55,426 bases of DNA from Deltaproteobacteria bacterium (GCA_016931625.1 JAFGEK010000069.1:1-55426), one strand, 5' to 3'. Shown: positions 26,506 to 34,382, counted from the stretch's first letter. The notes: a model not told the origin generated them from the sequence alone. Numbers and translations are program-made.

Positions 26506-29145
26506 GTGAGGAAAATTCTTTCTCTATCAGTAATTTCATTGCTGGCAGCATGCGGAAGTTCATCGAGTATTAAGACGACTGATCTTCCTGAAAACAGCGA
26601 AAACTGCCCCTATGGCGGCGTTCAGATTGATTCTGGCGGCAAAACCACCATCATCTGTAATGGTGCAAACGGTACTGTCGGCGATGATGGTACCATGGGC
26701 TATTCGTCACTTATTGAACGAACAGTTTTAGCTACCGGTGATGCTAACTGCGAAGCCGGTGGTGTGATGATTGTATCAGGTATTGACAACGGCGCTGGTG
26801 AAGGTGGTGTTGCTAGTGATAGTATATTACAAACCGGTGAAATAGTTGGCGACCCAACTTATGTATGTAATTTATCTTCGAGCGAGAAAGTTGGCTCATT
26901 AGATCCACCAAGCACCGCAGATGGTACTGCAGCGATAACTACAAATGGTGGTGAAGGCCAGGGCACAGCAACATATGATGATGGTGTTAACCCTGTTGAA
27001 TATGCAGGTTATGGCGGTAATGCTGGTGGTGTTGATATCAAAATGGTTACTGGCAGCAATGGCGGCCATGTAAAGGTATTTAAAAATACTATTCCAACCG
27101 CGCCAACTGTTGCTGTACCAAGTAAATCTGATTTTAGTTTTGGTAAATTACCAACAGTTTTTGAGAAAGATGATAATGAGGCTGCTACTAATTGTGTTGT
27201 AGACACTGATAATAGTAATACAGGTGTATCGATTACTGGCAGTGTTGTTGCATGGCAAACCAGTACAGGCGCTTGGGCATGCGCACAGTGCGATAATGTT
27301 AATGGCGTAGATTGGCCATCAGCTGCTGCTCAGGCAATTTATATAAAAGCTAATTGTCGTGTAAAAATGGCAAATATAACATATAATATTCTTGGTAGCT
27401 GTGTTAATGCAGGAAGAATTACAAGTACTGGCAATAACTTTACACTTAATTGTCAAGATTATTATGGTACTAATACCTCATCAATAGATTCATCAGGTTT
27501 ACTCCAAGGCAGTGTTGCTGAGGCTGGTGGTAATATTAATATTAATACAGCATATTCATTTTATAATTCAGGTAGCATTGTGCTTTCAGCAGACGATCCA
27601 GCCAATAGCAGCTCTACCGATGCTAAAGGTGGCAATTTAACTATAACGGCTACCAATGGCTCTATTTATAATGCTGGAGCAATTACCTCTATTGGTAGTA
27701 ACCCCATAACAAATAGTATTAACGCAGCTTCAGGTGGTACAGGTGGTGATGTTACCCTCGCTGCAGCATATCATTGCTATAATTCTGGCGCTATTACAAC
27801 TGATGGTGGTCCTTCTCCTAGTAGTTTAGAAAATGGTTTACAAGCAGGTGGTGACGCTGGCGCAGTTAAATTGTTAGCTGGCGGCGATTACACAATAGCA
27901 TCGCAAGATTATGTTGGTACATTATTAAACACTGGCGCTATTAGTGCCAAAGGTGGCCAAGTATCAAGTGGATGTAGCGTTCAATCAGGCGCAGGTGTAC
28001 TACAAACTCGTTGCGATGCAGGTAATGGTGGCAATGTTCTTTTTGCTGCGGCCAATGGTTCTCTTACAAGCACAGGAACAATAGCAACTACCGGTGGCAG
28101 TACCATAACTGCAGCTGATTTACGCAATGGCGGCAATGGTGGCACGGTAGACTTTATTGTCGTAACTAATCACAATTCACCTATATCCACGGCGAATATT
28201 TTAATACCTTCAGGTAGCATTACCATCTCTGGTGCAATTGATACCAGTGGTGGCAGTGGTTCTATCGGTGGTGATGGTAAAAAGGTTACTGTTAGTTTAG
28301 ATCCGGGCTTATTACCAAATGGGCAAGAGATAGTGCTTTATGGCTATACTTCGCTTGTTGCCAAGGGTGGCAATGGCAAAATGGCCGAAGGTGATAACAG
28401 TGATACGTTAACCGATTATGGCAATGGCGCAGCAGTAAATATTAGTACTACTTATGGTACGCTTGCCAACAGCAACGTTAAAACCCCTGGTGGTGCTGTT
28501 ATTAACTATGCCAATATTGACACTCGTGGTGGTAGTGTAACACCAGCAACCAGTCTTACTGATACAGATCTAGATGTTGGTCTTGGTGGTAAAGTTTCAT
28601 TAACAACGCAACAGAATTCTTACTTTGTTAATACTAGCGATACAGAATATGAAGTCGCTAAAAACTATGGTTCTATTACCACTACCGGTGGTAGTTGTGT
28701 TGGTGGTACAGGTATAAGTTGTCAAGCTCGTGGTGGTGACGCAGGTTCTATCGGTATTTATGGGCGTGCTGGGGTAAACAATGATGCGAATGTTACGTTT
28801 ACCGCAATGGGTGGTGGTTCTACTGATGGTATTGCCGGTAATGGCGCTCCGGTTTCAATAGGTTCAGATGATGGCCTGGTATATAACAGAGTTGACATCG
28901 TTACTTCAGGTGGTGAAGGCGCTAATGGTGGTGATGCAGCCAAGATTCTCTTGGTTGGTATGTCTTTAGATAGCAATGCAGATCTTAATGCTGCCGGCGG
29001 TAACGATGGCGGTGATGGCGCTAATATTGAGATACTTTCACTATCAGGCTTTAGTACTGCTCGTGGTACTATGATTGCTACCGGTGAAGGCACTGGTGCC
29101 GATGGCATCATTACTAAAGATGGTCGTGTAGAAATTAGCAATTAA
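26506..29145 (+). CDS. Large Gly-rich surface lipoprotein (DUF7151-like start, beta-helix-like repeats)
   Basis: An 879-residue lipoprotein: signal peptide with a perfect lipobox LLAAC at residues 12-16. Residues about 30-125 hold two CPxGG/NCxAGG-type segments separated by a short collagen-like linker (GANGTVGDDGTMG), a layout seen in DUF7151 surface proteins. From about 330 on it is built of Gly/Asn/Thr-rich repeats of the kind GSITTTGG, spaced roughly 40-60 residues, fitting a right-handed parallel beta-helix. No catalytic motif. GTG start behind AGGAGA. A strong terminator follows. Probably a cell-surface or matrix protein. Confidence 0.75.
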   Translation: MRKILSLSVISLLAACGSSSSIKTTDLPENSENCPYGGVQIDSGGKTTIICNGANGTVGDDGTMGYSSLIERTVLATGDANCEAGGVMIVSGIDNGAGEGGVASDSILQTGEIVGDPTYVCNLSSSEKVGSLDPPSTADGTAAITTNGGEGQGTATYDDGVNPVEYAGYGGNAGGVDIKMVTGSNGGHVKVFKNTIPTAPTVAVPSKSDFSFGKLPTVFEKDDNEAATNCVVDTDNSNTGVSITGSVVAWQTSTGAWACAQCDNVNGVDWPSAAAQAIYIKANCRVKMANITYNILGSCVNAGRITSTGNNFTLNCQDYYGTNTSSIDSSGLLQGSVAEAGGNININTAYSFYNSGSIVLSADDPANSSSTDAKGGNLTITATNGSIYNAGAITSIGSNPITNSINAASGGTGGDVTLAAAYHCYNSGAITTDGGPSPSSLENGLQAGGDAGAVKLLAGGDYTIASQDYVGTLLNTGAISAKGGQVSSGCSVQSGAGVLQTRCDAGNGGNVLFAAANGSLTSTGTIATTGGSTITAADLRNGGNGGTVDFIVVTNHNSPISTANILIPSGSITISGAIDTSGGSGSIGGDGKKVTVSLDPGLLPNGQEIVLYGYTSLVAKGGNGKMAEGDNSDTLTDYGNGAAVNISTTYGTLANSNVKTPGGAVINYANIDTRGGSVTPATSLTDTDLDVGLGGKVSLTTQQNSYFVNTSDTEYEVAKNYGSITTTGGSCVGGTGISCQARGGDAGSIGIYGRAGVNNDANVTFTAMGGGSTDGIAGNGAPVSIGSDDGLVYNRVDIVTSGGEGANGGDAAKILLVGMSLDSNADLNAAGGNDGGDGANIEILSLSGFSTARGTMIATGEGTGADGIITKDGRVEISN

Positions 29146-29179
29146 TTTGGTTTGCTAGTTAGTTATTAATACATATAAC

Positions 29180-29225
29180 CCCACCAGTAGTTTAAGCAGT
29201 TTTTAAGTTACTGGTGGGTTTTTTT
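29180..29225 (+). terminator. Rho-independent terminator after the Gly-rich lipoprotein
   Basis: CCCACCAGTA (29180-29189) pairs perfectly with TACTGGTGGG (29209-29218), 10-bp stem, 19-nt loop, then seven T. It ends just before the 3' end of the convergent ATPase gene. Confidence 0.85.
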
Positions 29226-29228
29226 ATT

Positions 29229-30368
29229 TTATGGCATCTTCATATCCACGCAAAAACGCCAAAACGGCAGCACGGTTACTTTGCCTTTAGAAAAATATTT
29301 TTCACCGCTATGTACTTGAAATATACGCGGTATATTAAGGCGTTCGCTAAAGTAATGGGTAGCTTGACTAATAGGGCGCTCACCGGTTTTACACTCAACC
29401 GCAAATTCAACTTGGCTATCACGTAAAACAACAAAATCAATTTCACGTTTATTAGTATCGCGCAAAAAACGCAATTCCATTTTATAACCTTCGGTGTCCT
29501 CAGTATAATGACAATATTTTAAGAGTTGACTTGCAACAAGATTTTCAAATCTTGCCGCGGGGTCTTTAATAGCTGACCAATCCCATAAATATAGTTTTTT
29601 TTCTTTTTTTACCGCGCGAATACGCGGTACGCCATAGGGAGCAATTCTAAAACAGATATACATATTTTCTAAAATTTGCAGCCAGCGCTCAACCGTTTTA
29701 TGGTCAACTTCTAAATCTTGTTTTAAATTGGCAACCGATAAAGGTGAGCCAACTTTTTCTGGTAAGAGATCAACAAGATGTTCAATAAGACTAGTTTCTC
29801 GTACTCGTTCTAAATCACGCAAATCTTGGCGAATAACTCGTGATAAGCGGTCACGTTGCCAAATACGATGTTCAGTTTCATCTTGCAATAAAAAAGGCTC
29901 AGGAAAGCCGCTAAAACGACTTAATAAATCAAGTTCTTTTGCGCCTGGATTATTATGTATTTCTCTTAAAGATAGTGGGTGCAAGCGAAAATAGCGATAA
30001 CGATTAGCCAATGAATCGCCACCTTTGCGGTAATAATCTAATCTTGCTGAACCAGTAACTATAAAGCGACGAAAAGATTTTTCGGTGTCATACAAACCCT
30101 TAAGCAGGTTACGCCAATGGGCATATTTGTGGATCTCATCAAAGATTAATAGCGATTCGTTAGCGGGCAATTCACCTTTGCGTAAGCTTGGAGCTACGCG
30201 GGGATCATCCCAATTTAAATAAGCGGGATGGCGTTCGTTTGCAGTAGGGCCAAGTAAACCAAGCGCTAATGTGGTTTTTCCGACTTGGCGTGGTCCACCA
30301 ATAAAAATCATCTTATTTAAAGATAAGGCTTTATTAATGCCTGGAAGAAGGTAACGAGTAACGTGCAT
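29229..30368 (-). CDS. AAA_14/DUF4143 ATPase, first copy
   Basis: A 379-residue AAA-type ATPase: Walker A GGPRQVGKTT (about 24-33), Walker B LLIFDEIHK, sensor VTGSARLD, then a winged-helix-like region and a C-terminal nuclease-like fold whose PD-(D/E)xK residues are visible (EIDFVV ... AVECKTGE). Such solitary genes are common and mobile, and their role is not established. The ATG follows a TATAGT -10 box by seven bases, without a ribosome site, and two 22-bp palindromes lie immediately upstream. A second, only distantly similar copy is at 33156. Confidence 0.88.
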   Translation of the reverse strand: MHVTRYLLPGINKALSLNKMIFIGGPRQVGKTTLALGLLGPTANERHPAYLNWDDPRVAPSLRKGELPANESLLIFDEIHKYAHWRNLLKGLYDTEKSFRRFIVTGSARLDYYRKGGDSLANRYRYFRLHPLSLREIHNNPGAKELDLLSRFSGFPEPFLLQDETEHRIWQRDRLSRVIRQDLRDLERVRETSLIEHLVDLLPEKVGSPLSVANLKQDLEVDHKTVERWLQILENMYICFRIAPYGVPRIRAVKKEKKLYLWDWSAIKDPAARFENLVASQLLKYCHYTEDTEGYKMELRFLRDTNKREIDFVVLRDSQVEFAVECKTGERPISQATHYFSERLNIPRIFQVHSGEKYFSKGKVTVLPFWRFCVDMKMP

Positions 30369-30422
30369 AAAATGGACTATAGTCTATTTTAGTAATGAGT
30401 AAAATGGACTGTTGTCCATTTT
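30369..30422 (-). promoter_or_regulatory. Promoter and twin palindromes of the first AAA_14 gene
   Basis: Two 22-bp palindromes with AAAATGGAC at one end (30369-30390, one mismatch; 30401-30422, perfect 9-bp arms) are 32 bp apart centre to centre, about three helical turns. On the minus strand TTTACT (30403-30398), a 16-bp spacer and TATAGT (30381-30376) form a promoter lying in them. The -10 box ends seven bases before the ATG. Confidence 0.6.
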
Positions 30423-30458
30423 GGTCATTTTTTAGTGATATGCGGTATTGTTTACAAA

Positions 30459-30622
30459 TGAGCCACTTGCAAAAGTCACTACAAAGCAAATTCTCGTCAC
30501 TCCTGCGAAAGCAGGAGTCTATAACTAATTGATATTGCAGAACATTATGGATTCCCACTTTCGTGGGAATGACGGTATTTTTATTATATTTGTTAAATGC
30601 CTCGACTTTTGCAAGTGGCTCA
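30459..30622. mobile_element. 164-bp MITE-like element with 19-bp terminal inverted repeats and two REP-like hairpins
   Basis: Perfect ends: TGAGCCACTTGCAAAAGTC (30459-30477) and its reverse complement at 30604-30622. Inside are two hairpins in opposite orientation: ACTCCTGC-GAAA-GCAGGAGT (30499-30518) and ATTCCCAC-TTTC-GTGGGAAT (30551-30570). It codes nothing. It lies between the AAA_14 gene and vapB. No clear target duplication is visible. Confidence 0.75.
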
Positions 30623-30639
30623 AATATGCTGTTTTATTC

Positions 30640-30668
30640 TTGTTTTAAATATTACATGTAAATATAAT
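30640..30668 (+). promoter_or_regulatory. Leaderless vapB promoter with palindrome
   Basis: TTGTTT (30640-30645), 17-bp spacer, consensus TATAAT (30663-30668), ATG six bases later. TTACATGTAA, a perfect 10-bp palindrome, lies inside the spacer, where an antitoxin repressor would bind. Confidence 0.65.
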
Positions 30669-30674
30669 ATTTAT

Positions 30675-30899
30675 ATGCCGCAATTACATTTTTCAATATC
30701 TTCGCAACTGGCGCAAATCCTTGAAGAAAAAGCCAGGACTGCAGGTGTTAGTCTTTCGAGTTATTTGGCAAATTTAGTGCAAACGCAAATTAGCAATAAT
30801 TGGCCAGTCGGATATTTTGAACAAGTAGTTGGTCGTTGGTCAGGTAGGCCGCTTGAACGGATGCCACAAGGCAATTTTGAAGAACGAGAGTTATTTTAA
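30675..30899 (+). CDS. VapB-like antitoxin
   Basis: A 74-residue protein whose first 45 residues (LHFSISSQLAQILEEKARTA then SLSSYLANLVQ) fit a ribbon-helix-helix DNA-binding fold; the tail WSGRPLERMPQGNFEERELF is a typical toxin-binding tail of VapB/antitoxins of PIN toxins. Start chosen at the ATG six bases past a TATAAT box. The intended partner toxin gene follows but is split by an IS605-type element, so this antitoxin is now probably an orphan. Confidence 0.8.
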   Translation: MPQLHFSISSQLAQILEEKARTAGVSLSSYLANLVQTQISNNWPVGYFEQVVGRWSGRPLERMPQGNFEERELF

Positions 30900-30947
30900 T
30901 ACAATCGCCTAATCGCAGAGATGTGTAGTGCAATCAGTGGGGGTAGA

Positions 30948-31163
30948 ATGTATTTGCTAGACACCAATGTATGTATCAATATTCTTAATGGAACTAATGA
31001 ACCACTGCTTGAAAGAATGCGTGAGCATAACCCTTCTGAATTGCGACTATCTGTTGTAGTTAAAGCGGAATTGCTTTTTGGTGCACGCTATAGCAATCGC
31101 CCTGGTGAAAATTTGGCCTTATTAACCAAGTTTTTCAAACCATTTATCAAAACCCGCCGTTAA
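30948..31163 (+). pseudogene. vapC toxin gene, 5' fragment (interrupted by IS605-type element)
   Basis: Codons 1-67 (through 31148) are the N-terminal half of a VapC PIN toxin: MYLLDTNVCINIL with the catalytic D5 and KAELLFGARYS with E41. The frame then runs five codons into the insertion sequence and stops. The ATG at 30948 with GGGG upstream is better than the ATG nine codons earlier. The C-terminal catalytic Asp is missing, so the fragment should be inactive. The rest of the gene is at 32874-33089. Confidence 0.85.
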
Positions 31164-31164
31164 A

Positions 31165-31184
31165 CCTCGTCGTTCAGGACGAGG
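31165..31184. repeat. IS605-type left-end hairpin
   Basis: CCTCGTC-GTTCAG-GACGAGG, a subterminal imperfect-palindrome structure of the type bound by TnpA as single-stranded DNA. Confidence 0.75.
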
Positions 31185-31210
31185 ATATAAGGCGGATGTT
31201 AAATTTTCAT

Positions 31211-31612
31211 TTACTGATTTTCAACATATTGTTTAATTTTTTCCAAGGGAGCGCCTCCACAAGAAGCTGCGAAGTAGCTTGGTGACCATAACACTTTTTT
31301 AAAATACTTCTTAGCAAGTGATGGTACCTCACGTCTTAAAACATATGATGAAACACCTTTTAAGCTATTTACTAATTTTGCAATCGATATTTTTGGTGGA
31401 TAAGAAACAATTAAGTGCACATGGTCTGCTTCACCATTACACGCATTTAATGTGCATTCATAATTAGCACAAACATCAGAAAATACTCTTGCACAACATT
31501 GCATTACTTTTTCGTTAAGGATTCTTCGCCTATATTTTGTCACAAATACTAAATGTACTTTTAAGTTAAATACGCAATGTTTTCCGTGCTGTATATCGCT
31601 TGACGCACTCAT
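31211..31612 (-). CDS. tnpA: IS200/IS605 TnpA transposase (HUH, Y1)
   Basis: A 133-residue Y1 transposase that cuts and rejoins single-stranded DNA. The HUH motif is H64-V65-H66 (ADHVHLIV) and the catalytic Tyr is Y129 (IKQYVENQ). Length is normal for the family. I choose the ATG of MSASSDIQHG; the longer frame upstream overlaps tnpB and has no family match. Divergent from tnpB with 22 bp between start codons, so each gene's promoter lies in the other's coding region. Confidence 0.93.
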   Translation of the reverse strand: MSASSDIQHGKHCVFNLKVHLVFVTKYRRRILNEKVMQCCARVFSDVCANYECTLNACNGEADHVHLIVSYPPKISIAKLVNSLKGVSSYVLRREVPSLAKKYFKKVLWSPSYFAASCGGAPLEKIKQYVENQ

Positions 31613-31634
31613 ATTCCAAACGTATTGTCTATCT

Positions 31635-32831
31635 ATGCTAGTGCGCAAGGTTTTTAAATATCGGCTAAAGATTAAAGATAAAACCATAGAAGCCAAATTG
31701 CAGCAAACTGCTGGTTGCGTGCGTTTTGTGTGGAATAAAGCATTAGCTCTGCAAAAAGAAAGGCTCGACAATAAACAGTATACTCTTAACTATAACAAAC
31801 TTGCAGGCGAGCTTAAAAACTGGAAAGGCCAAGCCGATACAGCATGGCTTAATGATGTTCACTCACAACCTTTGCAGCAAAAGCTTAAAGATTTAGCTAA
31901 AGCTCTTAAAGAAGCATTTCAAAAAACTAATCCAAAGCAGTTTCCTCGCTTTAAGAAAAAAGGCCAACACGCCAGCTTTCGCCAGCCTCAAGGCTTTAAA
32001 ATTAATGGCAATAGAGTCTATCTGCCAAAGATAGGTTGGGTTTTAATGTTTAAGAGTCGTGATATTGAGGGCACTGCAAAAAATATCACAGTTTCTCGCA
32101 AATGCTGCAACTGGTACGTATCAATACAAACCGAGCAAGAGGTGTTAAAACCAATACATCCTGCAAAATCGATGATTGGTATTGATATGGGTGTTGCACG
32201 GTTTGCTACCCTTTCAGATGGTAGATATATCGAGCCATTAAGTAGTTTTAAAAAGCTTGAGAAGAAGCTAGCTAAATTGCAGCGGCAGCTAGCACGCAAA
32301 GTAAAGTTTTCAAGTAACTGGAAAAAACAAAAGCAGAAAATATCCAAGCTTCATATTCGTATTGCCGATGCCAGAGTTGATTTTTTACATAAGGTTTCAA
32401 CTAATATCAGCAAAAACCACGCTATGATTGTAGTTGAGGACCTTAAGATTAAAAATATGAGCGCATCGGCTAAAGGCACTAAAGATAATCCAGGTCGTAA
32501 TATAAAAGCTAAAGCTGGATTAAATAAGCGTATATTAGACCAAGGTTGGTATGAGTTTCGAAGGCAGCTTGAGTATAAACAACTATGGCGTGGTGGTCAG
32601 CTCTTAGCAGTACCACCAGCATATACTAGTCAGCGCTGCTCTTCTTGTGGCCATAAGGCTAAAGAAAATCGTAAAAGCCAAGCTGTATTTAATTGTGTTG
32701 CCTGCGGCCATAGTTCAAATGCTGATTTAAATGCTGCCAAAAATATTTTAAGGGCGGGGCACGCCCTATTAGCCTGTGGAGATACTTCGCCTGTTGTAAG
32801 GGCGTCGGCCCAGGAACCCCTAGCAGCTTAA
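31635..32831 (+). CDS. tnpB: TnpB RNA-guided nuclease of the IS605-type element
   Basis: A 398-residue TnpB, ancestor-type relative of Cas12 nucleases. The RuvC triad is complete: D184 (IGIDMGVARF), E268 (IVVEDLKI), D364 (SNADLNAAKN). The zinc finger is C335/C338 and C354/C357. N-terminal helix-turn-helix-like region and wedge are intact. TnpB proteins use an RNA made from the element's right end to cut the empty donor site and so preserve the element. All visible residues suggest it is functional. Confidence 0.95.
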   Translation: MLVRKVFKYRLKIKDKTIEAKLQQTAGCVRFVWNKALALQKERLDNKQYTLNYNKLAGELKNWKGQADTAWLNDVHSQPLQQKLKDLAKALKEAFQKTNPKQFPRFKKKGQHASFRQPQGFKINGNRVYLPKIGWVLMFKSRDIEGTAKNITVSRKCCNWYVSIQTEQEVLKPIHPAKSMIGIDMGVARFATLSDGRYIEPLSSFKKLEKKLAKLQRQLARKVKFSSNWKKQKQKISKLHIRIADARVDFLHKVSTNISKNHAMIVVEDLKIKNMSASAKGTKDNPGRNIKAKAGLNKRILDQGWYEFRRQLEYKQLWRGGQLLAVPPAYTSQRCSSCGHKAKENRKSQAVFNCVACGHSSNADLNAAKNILRAGHALLACGDTSPVVRASAQEPLAA

Positions 32832-32871
32832 TTGCTGTTAGGAATCCTCGGTCTTTAGGCCGAGGAGGATG
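32740..32871 (+). ncRNA. Possible right-end (omega/re) RNA of TnpB
   Basis: In this family the 3' end of tnpB plus the right end is transcribed as the guide scaffold. Here two hairpins follow each other: CTAGCAG/CTGTTAG (32820-32841) and CCTCGG/CCGAGG (32846-32865). The guide would be the bases right after the element edge, i.e. the vapC 3' half. Boundaries are guessed. Confidence 0.35.
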
Positions 32872-32873
32872 TC

Positions 32874-33089
32874 AAAAGTCTACCATTCGATGATAAGTGC
32901 GCTGAGCAATATGGCCTAATTCGTGCGGATCTCACCCGTACCGGCACACTCATTGGCCCTAACGATATGATGATTGCCGCGACTGCCAAGGCAAACAATC
33001 TTATTTTAGTTACACATAATACCTCAGAATTTTCACGGGTTATTGGACTACCAATTGATGATTGGGAGATTGAGGGCAAAATATTATAG
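32874..33089 (+). pseudogene. vapC toxin gene, 3' fragment
   Basis: 71 codons plus stop, in frame with the 5' fragment once the element is removed: ...KFFKPFIK joined to SLPFDDKCAEQYG. It carries the remaining PIN residues (GPNDMMIAATA, LVTHNTSEFSRV, DDWE). Rejoined, the toxin would be 138 residues, normal for VapC. It has no start codon of its own. Confidence 0.85.
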
Positions 33090-33119
33090 GAACATTTTAT
33101 AAAATTATACGCACTGATA

Positions 33120-33150
33120 TTGTTAAATTATACGATTTAATCGTATAATT
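33120..33150 (+). promoter_or_regulatory. Leaderless promoter with palindrome of the second AAA_14 gene
   Basis: TTGTTA (33120-33125), 18-bp spacer, TATAAT (33144-33149), ATG at 33156. A palindrome with 11-bp arms (AATTATACGAT / ATCGTATAATT, 33126-33150) fills spacer and -10 box. A further half-site AAATTATACG is at 33102-33111. Confidence 0.68.
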
Positions 33151-33155
33151 AAACA

Positions 33156-34319
33156 ATGTGGATACCGAGAATAATCGAAGCGCGGTTATTGAATTCAGTG
33201 GCAACTCGACCAGCAATAGTACTAACAGGCGCACGTCAAACCGGTAAAACATCAACTTTGCGTCGTTTGTTTGGCAATTATAATTTTGTTTCACTTGATT
33301 TACCCACTGAGGCTGAACTTGCTGAAAAAGAGCCGCAAAATTTTTTTAACCGTCATCCCTTACCGTTGATTGTTGATGAAGTACAATACGCCCCCAACAT
33401 TTTTCGTCATTTAAAATCTATAATTGATGAAAATCGTAACGAATATGGTCGCATTTTGCTAACCGGTTCACAGAAATTTAATTTGATGAAAGGAGTATCT
33501 GAATCTTTGGCGGGTAGATGTGACGTAATAACTCTTGAGACGCTCTCATTGGCTGAAATACAGTCAACCTTACCTAAATTAGATTTGCTAACCGTAATAT
33601 TGCGTGGTGGTTTTCCAGAGTTATATGCAAATTTAGAAATTGACGTAGTTTCTTTTTATAACTCATATCTAGCCACCTATTTAGAACGCGATGTACGGGC
33701 ACTTACGATGGTAGGTAGTTTGCGCGATTTCGAGCGTTTTGTAAGAGCATGTGCATTGCGCTCTGGTAATTTGCTTAATAAAGCTGAATTAGCACGTGAT
33801 ATCGGTATTGCACCTTCAACCGCGAATCAATGGCTTTCAGTGCTTGAGGCTTCAGGCCAAGTGATCTTACTTGAACCGTGGTTTTCAAATAAAAGTAAAT
33901 CTTTGGTTAAAAGCCCAAAGATTTATTTTGCTGATAGTGGGCTTTTATGTAGTTTGCTCAATATTCGTAATCAAACAGAATTAATTAATTATCCAGCGAT
34001 AGGTGCGATTTGGGAAACCTTTGTGTTTGCGCAACTTAGGCAACGTGAGCAGATGGCAGGTAGAAAAAATAGCTTATTTTTTTATCGTGATCGTGTACGT
34101 GAAGTTGATTTTGTAATTTCAGCTGCAGGTGAATTATCTCTTTTTGATGCCAAATGGACTGAATTACCGGATAATCGGGATGCAGCGAATTTAATATATA
34201 CTAAAAATATATTATCAGATGAGCAGGTGATTGGTGGTGGTATTATTTGCCGAACGCCAGTCGGTGTTCTGCTGATAGATAATTTTCGGGCGATATCAAT
34301 TAATGAAATTTTTAATTAA
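33156..34319 (+). CDS. AAA_14/DUF4143 ATPase, second copy
   Basis: A 387-residue ATPase of the same architecture as the gene at 29229: Walker A GARQTGKTS, Walker B LPLIVDEVQYAP, sensor LLTGSQKFNLM, winged-helix region (LNKAELARDIGIAPSTANQW), and a C-terminal nuclease-like fold (EVDFVISAAGE ... LFDAKW). The two proteins differ widely in sequence, so they are separate arrivals, not a recent duplication. No ribosome site; predicted leaderless, with the palindrome suggesting autoregulation. Function of the family is not settled. Confidence 0.9.
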   Translation: MWIPRIIEARLLNSVATRPAIVLTGARQTGKTSTLRRLFGNYNFVSLDLPTEAELAEKEPQNFFNRHPLPLIVDEVQYAPNIFRHLKSIIDENRNEYGRILLTGSQKFNLMKGVSESLAGRCDVITLETLSLAEIQSTLPKLDLLTVILRGGFPELYANLEIDVVSFYNSYLATYLERDVRALTMVGSLRDFERFVRACALRSGNLLNKAELARDIGIAPSTANQWLSVLEASGQVILLEPWFSNKSKSLVKSPKIYFADSGLLCSLLNIRNQTELINYPAIGAIWETFVFAQLRQREQMAGRKNSLFFYRDRVREVDFVISAAGELSLFDAKWTELPDNRDAANLIYTKNILSDEQVIGGGIICRTPVGVLLIDNFRAISINEIFN

Positions 34320-34382
34320 ATAGGGCGTGTCCTAATTATGACCAGGGTATTTTAGTTTTGAGAATATTTGTTTGTTTCTTAA

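Larger units (their letters stand above)
31147..32877. mobile_element. IS200/IS605-family element with tnpA and tnpB, inserted in vapC
   Basis: A complete element of 1725 bp whose exact edges are ambiguous within a shared TCAAAA (31147-31152 and 32872-32877). Left-end hairpin CCTCGTC/GACGAGG (31165-31184); right-end hairpin around CCTCGG/CCGAGG (32846-32865). Divergent tnpA and tnpB start only 22 bp apart. No target duplication, as expected for this family. Left flank reads CCATTTATCAAAA and right flank continues AGTCTACC, so TTTAT or ATCAA-type target sequence is plausible. Confidence 0.9.
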
